Assembly: GCA_013154075.1 (NCBI GenBank)
Contig: JAADDG010000074.1
Location: 1 to 5,377, forward strand
Length of the DNA: 5,377 bases
Direction of reading: 5' to 3'
From: Campylobacterota bacterium
GTDB lineage: Bacteria > Campylobacterota > Campylobacteria > Campylobacterales > JAADDG01
The position numbers and the translations under genes are program-made. Positions 1 through 5,377 of this stretch are shown here, piece after piece. The notes under the pieces are model-generated. The model was not told the origin of the DNA and made no database searches. It was given only the letters and a program-made list of their open reading frames with translations. Position 1 is the first letter of the stretch; each line of letters begins with the position of its first letter.

Positions 1-504
1 TCGAAAGTGAGAATGGGAGCTCAGCTTGCCGCAGGAACTACGGTGATGCCGGGAGCAAGTTATATAAATTTCAATGCCGGGACGTTGGGGCCCGTAATGG
101 TTGAGGGAAGAATAAGCTCGAGTGCCGTTGTGGGAGCCGGAAGCGATGTCGGAGGCGGCGCGAGTATTTTGGGAGTGTTGAGCGGAACGAGCGGAAATCC
201 GATCAGTATCGGCGAAAACTGCCTTCTTGGAGCAAACAGCGTGACAGGAGTGCCTCTTGGAGACGGATGTATAGTGGATGCGGGAATAGCAGTATTGGAA
301 GGAACTAAATTTTACGTTTCCGAAGAAGAGTTTGCCAAAATAAAAGAGGCCAATCCAAGCTGGAGTGTTGAGTATAAAGATATCTTCAAAGGTGTAGAGC
401 TTGCCGGATTGAACGGAGTGCATTTTAGACAAGACAGCACCACCGGACAGATGAAAATATTTAGAAGCAAAAAAGAGATAAAACTAAACGAAGATCTTCA
501 CTAA
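1..504 (+). CDS. dapD: 2,3,4,5-tetrahydropyridine-2,6-dicarboxylate N-succinyltransferase, C-terminal part (5' end outside window)
   Basis: This cytoplasmic enzyme transfers succinyl from succinyl-CoA to tetrahydrodipicolinate in the succinylase branch of diaminopimelate/lysine synthesis, which feeds peptidoglycan and protein. The frame is open from base 1 and 167 residues are visible before the TAA at 502-504. The first GTG/ATG codons in the window are internal, not starts. Seen directly: glycine-rich hexapeptide-repeat sequence typical of a left-handed beta-helix acyltransferase, including GAQLAAGTTVMPGA, INFNAGT, VEGRIS, GSDVGGGASILGVLSG and CLLGANS..G.PLGDGC. This run matches the catalytic region of DapD enzymes of the long (about 390-aa) type rather than the 274-aa E. 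coli type. A 65-residue C-terminal extension follows the helix and ends ...EIKLNEDLH. A hairpin follows the stop codon, so this is probably the end of its transcript. A generic hexapeptide acyltransferase is the less likely alternative. Confidence 0.86.
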   Translation, partial: SKVRMGAQLAAGTTVMPGASYINFNAGTLGPVMVEGRISSSAVVGAGSDVGGGASILGVLSGTSGNPISIGENCLLGANSVTGVPLGDGCIVDAGIAVLEGTKFYVSEEEFAKIKEANPSWSVEYKDIFKGVELAGLNGVHFRQDSTTGQMKIFRSKKEIKLNEDLH

Positions 505-514
505 AAATTTTATA

Positions 515-540
515 AGAAAAGGGGCTTTCGCTCCCTTTCT
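515..540 (+). terminator. Likely Rho-independent terminator after dapD
   Basis: A short hairpin lies 10 bases after the dapD stop. AAAGGG (518-523) plus GC (524-525) pairs with GC (530-531) plus CCCTTT (533-538), with a 4-base loop and one bulged T at 532. AG (515-516) can pair with CT (539-540) if A517 is bulged. A pyrimidine-rich stretch (TCTCCTCTCTCTTT) follows instead of a pure T run, so termination may be only moderately efficient. Position and structure support the call; no energy was computed. Confidence 0.62.
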
Positions 541-639
541 CCTCTCTCTTTGCAATAAAAACGAAATTAAATTATCTTTTTAAACTCCTCTTCATTAAAA
601 GTCAATTTTACAAACTTTATGATAAACTGAAAAGAAAAA

Positions 640-668
640 TTGTTATTTGGTGTAAATATTAGTATAAT
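640..668 (+). promoter_or_regulatory. Sigma70-type promoter for the NIT-like gene
   Basis: TTGTTA (640-645) is separated by 17 bases from a perfect TATAAT (663-668), which is preceded by AG. This is the only promoter in the window with a recognisable -35 at standard spacing. A second TATAAT occurs at 680-685 within an AT-rich stretch and could be an alternative -10. The predicted transcript has a leader of roughly 45-50 nt, with AAGGA (708-712) as ribosome-binding site 12 bases before the ATG at 725. The rest of the 505-724 gap, apart from the dapD terminator, is AT-rich and shows no gene. Confidence 0.68.
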
Positions 669-724
669 TTTATTCGATATATAATAAATAAAGTTTTATC
701 GTTTGATAAGGAAGTGTAATAAAA

Positions 725-1786
725 ATGAAACTATCTTTAAATATGAAATTATTTTTACTCGCTTTGGTTCCTCTTATAGGACTTTTGTATTTTGCGGGTA
801 GTAAACTGTATGACGAGTATAACTATAAATATACTCTTGAGAAGATAAAAAACGGTATGGAGTTCAATCAAAGGATCTCCTCTTTGATCGAAGAGATACA
901 AAAAGAGAGACTTTTGAGTCTCAAATTCGTGCTGGATAAGAAAGAGTTTGACGAAAATCTGATAGTTCAGAGAAAAAAAGTGGATAGAGCCATAGAGGAG
1001 TTGGAGAAATTTGCAAATAACGTAAATCTCGAAATCTTTCCGAGAGAGATTTTCCCGAAAATCGATGCCTCTTTATCTCTTTTAAGTCAGCTTACGGAGC
1101 AGAGAAAATATATAGATAATCTAAATATCTCCACCGATATGCTTATAGATTACTATAGCGACATAAACAGCAATCTTTTGGATCTCTTATCGTTGACGGT
1201 AAAAAACAGCTATCACGACTCGAAACTCTCCTCTCTTTTATACTCATATACTCTATTTATGCCTATTAACGAGACGGTGGATTTAAAAAGCGTAGTTTTA
1301 TTGGAGTCTATGAATAGAGGCGGTATAAAATATAGCACTCTTGTAAAATTGATTCAAACCATTGCCGCTCAAAAGGTTTTGAATAAGGAATTTTTAAATA
1401 CGCTTCCCGAAGAGATAAAAAACAAAATCGATCCCTTTTTCAAAAAGTTCGGTAAAAACGATGAGGAGAGGATAAAAATATTATCTCTAAACAAAAATCC
1501 GGAAGAGGTTTTAAGAGATATAGATATAAACGAGTGGTATGATAGTGTAAGCAAAAGAAATAAAAAGATAAAATCTCTTCAAAAAGAGTTCATCGATAAA
1601 ATTTACGGAGAGATTCAAAAAAGCTCCTCTAAATCACTTTATGGAGTGATAGTGGCTGCGGTTGTTATTCTTCTTACGCTTATCTTGTTTATTTCGGTAA
1701 TGTTTCACCTACCGGAATTTAAATTTCAGTTAGATTACTTCAAATCGAGAATGAGAAGAAGATTTAGAAGCTGGTCTGAATATTGA
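725..1786 (+). CDS. Membrane-anchored NIT-like (nitrate/nitrite-sensing type) sensor protein without an output domain
   Basis: The 353-aa protein has a short N-terminus, a transmembrane helix at about residues 7-27, a helical extracytoplasmic region at about 28-304, a second transmembrane helix at about 305-327 and a 26-residue basic cytoplasmic tail (RMRRRFRSW). The large region resembles the NIT domain family. It has the first-helix signature ISSLIEEIQKERLLSLKF (51-68), an R..VD.AI..L segment (83-93), a second four-helix half with YYSDINSNLLDLL (143-155) and VVLLESMNRG (190-199, where the family usually has an ER-like pair), and a closing segment EWYDSV..RNKKIKSL (270-285). NIT domains usually sit N-terminal to HAMP, chemoreceptor, histidine kinase or GGDEF modules, but none is present here and the 89 bp after the stop cannot encode one. 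The start is ATG 725 with AAGGA upstream. No interrupted reading frame is seen. Family assignment is by pattern only; a divergent four-helix chemosensor is the alternative. The ligand is unknown. Confidence 0.7.
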   Translation: MKLSLNMKLFLLALVPLIGLLYFAGSKLYDEYNYKYTLEKIKNGMEFNQRISSLIEEIQKERLLSLKFVLDKKEFDENLIVQRKKVDRAIEELEKFANNVNLEIFPREIFPKIDASLSLLSQLTEQRKYIDNLNISTDMLIDYYSDINSNLLDLLSLTVKNSYHDSKLSSLLYSYTLFMPINETVDLKSVVLLESMNRGGIKYSTLVKLIQTIAAQKVLNKEFLNTLPEEIKNKIDPFFKKFGKNDEERIKILSLNKNPEEVLRDIDINEWYDSVSKRNKKIKSLQKEFIDKIYGEIQKSSSKSLYGVIVAAVVILLTLILFISVMFHLPEFKFQLDYFKSRMRRRFRSWSEY

Positions 1787-1817
1787 TATTGTAATTTAAG
1801 CTTTTTTTCACTATTTT

Positions 1818-1860
1818 GTTTAAAAAAGTCCCTTATCTTTAAGGATAGGGGCTTTTAAAC
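1818..1860 (+). promoter_or_regulatory. Strong hairpin/palindrome between the NIT-like gene and the ClC gene (terminator or attenuator-like)
   Basis: An imperfect inverted repeat starts 32 bases after the upstream stop and ends 15 bases before the ClC start. CCCTTATC (1830-1837) pairs with GATAGGGG (1844-1851, one G-T). After a bulged T at 1829, AAAAG (1824-1828) pairs with CTTTT (1852-1856). After an AA bulge, GTTT (1818-1821) pairs with AAAC (1857-1860). The loop is 6 bases. The T run is only four bases long and lies within the stem, so forward termination could be leaky; the mirror structure could also stop transcription from the other side. The same left arm can instead pair with AGATAGGG (1861-1868), which contains the ClC ribosome-binding site. 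I see no convincing TATAAT in this gap, so ClC expression may depend on read-through. Confidence 0.6.
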
Positions 1861-1875
1861 AGATAGGGAAAAAAG

Positions 1876-3147
1876 ATGATAGGCAAATTCGTCCTCGCCT
1901 CCGTCCTAACCGGTAGCGTTACCGGAATTTTCATAGTAGGCTACGCTCTTTTAACCAAATTTTTGAAACTTGTTTTGTTTTTGGATCATCCTATAGAAAG
2001 TATGTATAAGCTCCCTACATGGTATTTTTTTATCGTTCCCACCCTATCCATTTTGGTGGTTAACTTTTTTATTTTCAATAACAAAAATCTAAGAGAGTAC
2101 GGAGTTAGAGAGATTGCCGAGGCGATAGAAGCCAATAAATTCACTTTAAGTATGAAAGATCTGCTTTTAAAGATTTTTGCCTCGTCCCTCTCGTTGGCAA
2201 GCGGATTTGCGGTGGGAAACGAGGGCCCGAGCGCGGCTATCGGAGCGGTAATAGCTCAAAAGATTCATAATCTAATAAAACTTCCTAAAAAACTTCTAAA
2301 AATCTCTTTAAGTATCGGAGCAAGCAGCGGAATAGCGGCGGTGTTTGTCTCTCCGGTTACGGGGATTATGTTTGCTATAGAAAATATCGCCTATGAGTTT
2401 GTCAAAAATTATGCAGGTTATTTGATTTTAGGAAGTGTGATATCTTTCAGTATAGCTTGGAATTTTTTGGAGTCTTTAATATTTACCTATTCTGCGGGGA
2501 AATTTATAGAGTATCGCTACGTTTATGCCACTTTGCTTTTTATACCTTTTATGACGTTTTTTATCTATTTTTATCTGACTCTAAAAGATATAGTTTTGAA
2601 GTTTTTTAGCGTCAAAATAACCGAAAGATTCGAAAGCTTTAGAAACTTCGTTTTTGCGATTATAGGAGGCAGTGTTATAGGAACCATTATGTCCATATCG
2701 CCTTATGCGGTTTTTAGCGGTCATGAGGTGGTATCTATCTTGATGAACGACAAACTTCATCTACCTTTAGTTTTTATTTTTAGCGTAGTCGTGCTTAGAA
2801 TCATAGCCACCACCGTATCCATCTATGCAAACGCCATAGGAGGAATCTTCATCGCTTTGATGAGCATAGGAGCTTTTATAGGGTACGGATTTGCGGAAAT
2901 CGTTAATCTCTTTTTCTTTTTGGAGGTGGAGCCTTTCTATTTTGCGGCTATCGGAGCGGCCGTCTTTATGGGAGTGAATATGAGACTTCCGCTTACGGCC
3001 ATGGTTCTTGCTTTGGAGATCACTTACGATTACAACGTAATAGTGCCTACCGGAATAAGCGTAGTTTTGGTAACTTATCTTGCAAGTTTGAAATTTAACC
3101 TCAAAAAACTCACCATTCTTAGATTGAGAAAAGCTAAAAGACGCTGA
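1876..3147 (+). CDS. ClC-family anion channel/transporter, non-canonical filter residues, no CBS domains
   Basis: The 423-aa polytopic inner-membrane protein has the layout of the bacterial ClC family, which move chloride or other anions (nitrate or fluoride in some members), often against protons. Landmarks: SLASGFAVGNEGPSAAIGAVIA (105-126), carrying the GxEGP motif with gating glutamate E116 but Asn where Arg is usual; a SGIAAVFVSPVTGIMFAIE segment (151-169); GGIF (322-325), retaining the Phe of the GxFxP motif but with Ile-Ala for Ala-Pro; and RLPLTAMVLALEITYDYNVIVP, where Y386 aligns with the inner-gate tyrosine Y445 of E. coli ClC. The GSGIP-type motif is replaced by EYGVREI (74-80), and N170 occupies the place of the internal proton glutamate E203. 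The protein ends with a basic tail (RLRKAKRR) and no CBS pair. The start is ATG 1876 with AGGGA (1865-1869) 6 bases upstream. Family membership is firm; ion and mechanism are not determined. Confidence 0.85.
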   Translation: MIGKFVLASVLTGSVTGIFIVGYALLTKFLKLVLFLDHPIESMYKLPTWYFFIVPTLSILVVNFFIFNNKNLREYGVREIAEAIEANKFTLSMKDLLLKIFASSLSLASGFAVGNEGPSAAIGAVIAQKIHNLIKLPKKLLKISLSIGASSGIAAVFVSPVTGIMFAIENIAYEFVKNYAGYLILGSVISFSIAWNFLESLIFTYSAGKFIEYRYVYATLLFIPFMTFFIYFYLTLKDIVLKFFSVKITERFESFRNFVFAIIGGSVIGTIMSISPYAVFSGHEVVSILMNDKLHLPLVFIFSVVVLRIIATTVSIYANAIGGIFIALMSIGAFIGYGFAEIVNLFFFLEVEPFYFAAIGAAVFMGVNMRLPLTAMVLALEITYDYNVIVPTGISVVLVTYLASLKFNLKKLTILRLRKAKRR

Positions 3148-3175
3148 TTTTAACTAATACTAATCAATATTTTAG

Positions 3176-3181
3176 TATAAT
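3176..3181 (+). promoter_or_regulatory. -10 element of the probable yebC promoter
   Basis: TATAAT, preceded by TTTAG, lies in the 76-bp gap between the ClC stop and yebC. At 17-base spacing the -35 position reads ACTAAT, which is not a match. This agrees with the weak -35 dependence known for Campylobacter-type sigma70 promoters, where an AT-rich upstream stretch stands in for it. The leader would be about 35 nt. I see no terminator hairpin after ClC, so some read-through from upstream is possible. Confidence 0.6.
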
Positions 3182-3223
3182 TGGCACCTTTTCGAAATAT
3201 TCTCAAAAATCAAAAGGATTCTA

Positions 3224-3937
3224 ATGGCCGGTCATAATAAATGGTCTAAAGTTAAACATATAAAAGCCAAAGAGGATGCCAAAAAAGGAAAACTCTTTAC
3301 TAAAGCCGTAAAAGATATCATTTCGGCGGCAAAAGCGGGAGGAGGCAATCCCGATACCAATGCGGCTTTGAGACTTGCGATAGAGAGAGCCAAAGCCGTA
3401 TCCATGCCTCAAAGCAACATTCAAAGAGCGATAGATAAGGCTACCGGAAATCTTCAAGGCGTTCATTATGACGAAATAACCTATGAAGGGTACGGACCGG
3501 GAGGCGTAGCCGTAATGGTAGAGTGTCTTACGGATAACAAAAATAGAACCGTAGCGAGTGTCAGACATGCTTTTTCCAAAAACGGAGGAAGTTTGGGCGA
3601 GAGCGGTTGCGTTTCTTGGATGTTTGAGAAAAAGGGTGTAATAAGCGTTCCAAGAAGCGAGAAAGATGAAGAGGTGATGGAGGTTGCGATGGATAATGGA
3701 GCAACCGATATTTTGGAGTTTGACGAGGTTTTGGTCATAGAAAGCGAGCCTGCGGATTTTGACGAGCTTTTGAAAGCCATAGAGAAAACGGGTGTGGAGA
3801 TTTTGGAAAGCTCTGTGGGACTGGTCGCTACAAACGAGATAGATGTGGATGATCAGACGGCTGAGAAAGTTGAAAAACTTATAGATATGCTCGAAGAGAT
3901 AGACGACGTCCAAAACGTTTACCATAATATGAAGTGA
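3224..3937 (+). CDS. yebC: YebC/TACO1-family protein (YebC/PmpR-type)
   Basis: This 237-aa cytoplasmic protein has the full YebC/TACO1 architecture and normal length (E. coli YebC is 246 aa). Diagnostic motifs: the N-terminus MAGHNKWSKVKHIKAKEDAKK..LFTK (1-27), AALRLAIERAKAVSMPQSNIQRAI (47-70), YEGYGPGGVAVMVECLTDNKNRT (87-109) and GGSLGESGCVSWMFEKKG (121-138), followed by an acidic C-terminal domain ending ...VQNVYHNMK. The family was long annotated as a transcriptional regulator. Mitochondrial TACO1 and, in more recent work, bacterial YebC proteins are described as translation factors that help ribosomes through difficult stretches such as polyproline; which role applies here cannot be read from sequence. 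ATG 3224 gives the conserved MAGH start and has AAGGA (3214-3218) 5 bases upstream. It appears to be transcribed from its own -10 element. In some relatives it is encoded elsewhere, so the neighbours say little about function. Confidence 0.95.
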   Translation: MAGHNKWSKVKHIKAKEDAKKGKLFTKAVKDIISAAKAGGGNPDTNAALRLAIERAKAVSMPQSNIQRAIDKATGNLQGVHYDEITYEGYGPGGVAVMVECLTDNKNRTVASVRHAFSKNGGSLGESGCVSWMFEKKGVISVPRSEKDEEVMEVAMDNGATDILEFDEVLVIESEPADFDELLKAIEKTGVEILESSVGLVATNEIDVDDQTAEKVEKLIDMLEEIDDVQNVYHNMK

Positions 3938-3938
3938 C

Positions 3939-3969
3939 TAACTCATTAACATTCTGTTAATTAACTCAT
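3939..3969 (+). repeat. Nested inverted and direct repeats upstream of the peb4-like promoter -10 (possible operator)
   Basis: The short gap after yebC contains a perfect inverted repeat ATTAAC (3945-3950) / GTTAAT (3956-3961) with a 5-base spacer. It is flanked by a direct repeat TAACTCAT at 3939-3946 and 3962-3969, whose starts are 23 bp apart, about two helical turns. The inverted repeat covers the -35 area for the TATAAT at 3972. This arrangement fits a dimeric regulator's binding site, but AT-rich DNA produces such short repeats by chance. No specific regulator is recognised. It is too weak to be a convincing terminator for yebC. Confidence 0.42.
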
Positions 3970-3971
3970 AG

Positions 3972-3977
3972 TATAAT
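3972..3977 (+). promoter_or_regulatory. -10 element of the peb4-like/fba promoter
   Basis: A perfect TATAAT, preceded by CATAG, ends 34 bases before the ATG at 4012. No -35 match exists at 16-18 base spacing, as for the yebC promoter. The implied leader is short, about 25 nt, and carries a good AGGAG ribosome-binding site (4002-4006). With only 11 bp between the next two genes and no hairpin there, this promoter probably serves both. Confidence 0.65.
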
Positions 3978-4011
3978 TTCGATATTAAATAAATTAAAAT
4001 TAGGAGAAAAT

Positions 4012-4845
4012 ATGAACTTTAAAAAGAGATTGATAAGCACGGCCGTAGCCGCCGTAATAGCTTTCGGAGGAGCGGCTTACGCCAAAACTTACGCCGAAGT
4101 AAACGGACAAAAGATTACCGATCAAGATTTGAAATTCATTTTGCACTCTCTTGGGGGAGTCGATTTTAGCAAACTTCCAAAAGACAGACAAAAAAAGATA
4201 ATCGATCAAGCGATCGAGAGAAAACTTCTATCCGATAAAGCTATCAAAGAGGGAATCGAAAACGATCCCGTTTATAAACAGACTCTAGAAAGCATCAAAA
4301 GAGATTTGGCACTTGAGATTTGGATGAAAAAACAGTATGCCGGTATTACGGTAACCGAAAAAGAGGTAAAAGATTACTACAACAAAAATAAAGACAAATT
4401 CAAAATGCCTGAACTCGTAAAGGCAAGACATATTTTAGTAAAGAGCGAAAAAGAGGCCAAAGAGATCATAAACGAGCTTAAGAAAGCCGGAAAAGGCAAA
4501 AAGCTTGAAGAGAAATTCATAGAGCTTGCCAAGAAAAAATCCGTAGGCCCAAGCGGTAAAAACGGCGGAGAGCTCGGCTGGTTCGATAGAAAACAGATGG
4601 TAAAAGAGTTTAGCGACGCGGCTTTCAAACTCAAAAAGGGAGAGTTTACGACTAAACCAGTAAAAACGCAATTTGGATACCATATAATCTATGTAGAGGA
4701 TAAAAAACCTGCGGGCATTATGCCTTTGGATAAGGTTGAAAACTCCATTATAGCTCAATTGAAACTAAATAAATTCAAAGAGAAAGTTCAAAAAACCGCA
4801 AAAGAGTTAAGAAGCAAAGCTAAAATCAAATATCTAAATAAATAA
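4012..4845 (+). CDS. peb4: PEB4/SurA-like periplasmic peptidyl-prolyl cis-trans isomerase (parvulin type)
   Basis: The 277-aa exported folding factor begins with a signal peptide: basic MNFKKR, a hydrophobic core at about 8-20 and an AYA cleavage site after residue 24. A helical SurA-like chaperone region follows (25-130), containing AEVNGQKITDQDL (28-40) and a DRQKKIIDQAIERKLL stretch (58-73). A parvulin (PpiC) rotamase domain covers about 133-232, with ARHILV (138-143), NGGELGWF (184-191), F200 and the C-terminal QFGYHIIYV (220-228) that contributes active-site residues. A lysine-rich C-terminal helix closes the protein. The family isomerises prolyl bonds and chaperones outer-membrane proteins in the periplasm. 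The match is to Campylobacter PEB4 (Cj0596) and H. pylori HP0175, which are likewise followed by fba. ATG 4012 has AGGAG 5 bases upstream. The gene symbol is by homology and synteny; generic surA/prsA-like naming would also be acceptable. Confidence 0.9.
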   Translation: MNFKKRLISTAVAAVIAFGGAAYAKTYAEVNGQKITDQDLKFILHSLGGVDFSKLPKDRQKKIIDQAIERKLLSDKAIKEGIENDPVYKQTLESIKRDLALEIWMKKQYAGITVTEKEVKDYYNKNKDKFKMPELVKARHILVKSEKEAKEIINELKKAGKGKKLEEKFIELAKKKSVGPSGKNGGELGWFDRKQMVKEFSDAAFKLKKGEFTTKPVKTQFGYHIIYVEDKKPAGIMPLDKVENSIIAQLKLNKFKEKVQKTAKELRSKAKIKYLNK

Positions 4846-4856
4846 GAGGTTGAAAA

Positions 4857-5377
4857 ATGGGGCAAAAAATTTCCGACTTTGTAAAACCTGGTGTAGTAAC
4901 GGGTGACGACGTTCAAAAGATATTTGAGATAGCCAAAGAGGAGGAGTTTGCTCTTCCCGCTGTAAACGTAGTGGGTACAAACTCCATAAATGCGGTGATG
5001 GAGGCTGCGGCCGAGGTCAATTCTCCCGTAATTATTCAGTTTTCAAACGGCGGAGCCTCTTTTTATGCCGGAAAGGGTCTAAAGAGTGAAAGAGCCGCCG
5101 TTTTGGGAGCGGTAAGCGGTGCGAGACATGTTCATTTACTTGCCGAGGAGTACGGAGTAGCGGTTATTTTGCATACGGATCACGCGGCAAGAAAGCTTCT
5201 TCCATGGGTTGACGGGCTTTTGGAAGAGGGTGAGAAGTTTTTCAAAGAGACGGGAAAACCTCTCTTTAGCTCTCATATGATAGATTTATCGGAAGAGCCT
5301 TTGGAAGAGAATATAAAGACTTGTGAAGAGTATTTAGAGAGAATGAGCAAAATGGGTATGACTCTCGAGATAGAGCT
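4857..5377 (+). CDS. fba: Class IIA fructose-bisphosphate aldolase, N-terminal part (3' end outside window)
   Basis: This cytoplasmic zinc enzyme interconverts fructose 1,6-bisphosphate with glyceraldehyde 3-phosphate and dihydroxyacetone phosphate; in autotrophic or amino-acid-using Campylobacterota it would mainly serve gluconeogenesis. The frame is open to the window edge, giving 173 complete codons of an expected 350 or so. Seen: FALPAVNVVGTNSINAVMEAA (31-51), SPVIIQFSNGGASFYAGKG (56-74), the HTDH motif (106-109) with catalytic Asp108 and zinc-binding His109 (D109 and H110 in E. coli), and KLLPWVDGLLEEGEKFF...GKPLFSSHMIDLSEE (113-147). These identify subclass IIA, the E. coli FbaA type, rather than IIB. 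The start is ATG 4857. Its ribosome-binding site AAGAGG (4844-4849) overlaps the upstream stop codon, consistent with translation in one operon with the peb4-like gene. No internal stop or oddity is visible. Confidence 0.94.
   Translation, partial: MGQKISDFVKPGVVTGDDVQKIFEIAKEEEFALPAVNVVGTNSINAVMEAAAEVNSPVIIQFSNGGASFYAGKGLKSERAAVLGAVSGARHVHLLAEEYGVAVILHTDHAARKLLPWVDGLLEEGEKFFKETGKPLFSSHMIDLSEEPLEENIKTCEEYLERMSKMGMTLEIE

Noticed and set aside
1369..1554. Minus-strand 61-codon open frame opposite the NIT-like gene
   Set aside because: Low-complexity Ser/Phe/Leu translation lying wholly inside a coherent plus-strand gene.
1783..1800. Possible ClC promoter near GATATTGTAAT after the NIT-like stop
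   Set aside because: It lacks the AGTATAAT form seen at the other three promoters and has no -35, so it is too weak to report as a promoter.
1910..1925. Perfect inverted repeat CCGGTA-GCGT-TACCGG just inside the ClC gene
   Set aside because: It arises from two Thr-Gly codon pairs (LTGSVTG). It could form a small mRNA hairpin, but coding constraint explains it and nothing else points to regulation.
3481..3780. Minus-strand 99-codon open frame inside yebC
   Set aside because: A Ser/Thr/Leu-rich shadow of conserved yebC sequence with no independent support.
3221..3925. Long open frame of 234 codons on the minus strand, almost exactly opposite yebC
   Set aside because: It mirrors the full length of a very well conserved gene and starts and stops at its edges. 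The translation is rich in Phe, Tyr, Arg and Ser with no recognisable domain, as expected for the complement of yebC codons.
4000..4209. Minus-strand 69-codon open frame over the start of the peb4-like gene
   Set aside because: It runs across the signal-peptide coding region and shows no motif or start signal; it is a shadow.
4377..4758. Two overlapping minus-strand open frames (85 and 107 codons) opposite the PPIase domain
   Set aside because: The Phe/Ser/Leu-rich translations reflect the complement of Lys/Glu-rich codons; there is no ribosome site or family resemblance.
1..5377. Search for CRISPR arrays, tRNA/rRNA genes, insertion sequences or phage genes
   Set aside because: No spaced direct-repeat array, cloverleaf-like sequence, transposase motif or terminal repeats were found by eye on either strand.

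Overview
This AT-rich window has compact gene spacing, and every gene I can support lies on the + strand. The gene content and order point to a chromosome of the Campylobacterota (formerly Epsilonproteobacteria). The main grounds are a PEB4-like periplasmic peptidyl-prolyl isomerase directly followed by class IIA fructose-bisphosphate aldolase, an order known from Campylobacter and Helicobacter, and promoters with a strong TATAAT -10 but little or no -35. Arginine is mostly AGA and isoleucine often ATA. I cannot name a genus.

Layout: the 3' half of dapD (lysine/diaminopimelate synthesis) enters from the left and ends at a likely terminator hairpin. A 220-bp gap holds a good sigma70-type promoter, followed by a 353-aa membrane protein that resembles a NIT (nitrate/nitrite-sensing) domain between two transmembrane helices but has no output domain. 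An 89-bp gap with a strong imperfect palindrome separates it from a 423-aa ClC-family anion channel/transporter in which several usually conserved motif residues are changed. yebC, with its own -10 element, comes next. Then comes a promoter region with nested inverted and direct repeats, the PEB4-like chaperone/PPIase gene, and, 11 bp later, fba, which runs off the right edge.

How the genes relate: dapD, yebC, the peb4-like gene and fba look like ordinary housekeeping genes, and the last two are probably one operon. The part most worth a second look is the NIT-like sensor and ClC pair. A sensor with no visible effector sits upstream of an anion transporter that has no obvious promoter of its own, and the hairpin between them can pair alternatively with the transporter's ribosome-binding site. 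A working hypothesis is an anion (possibly nitrate/nitrite) sensing and transport pair, but the sequence alone does not prove a functional link.
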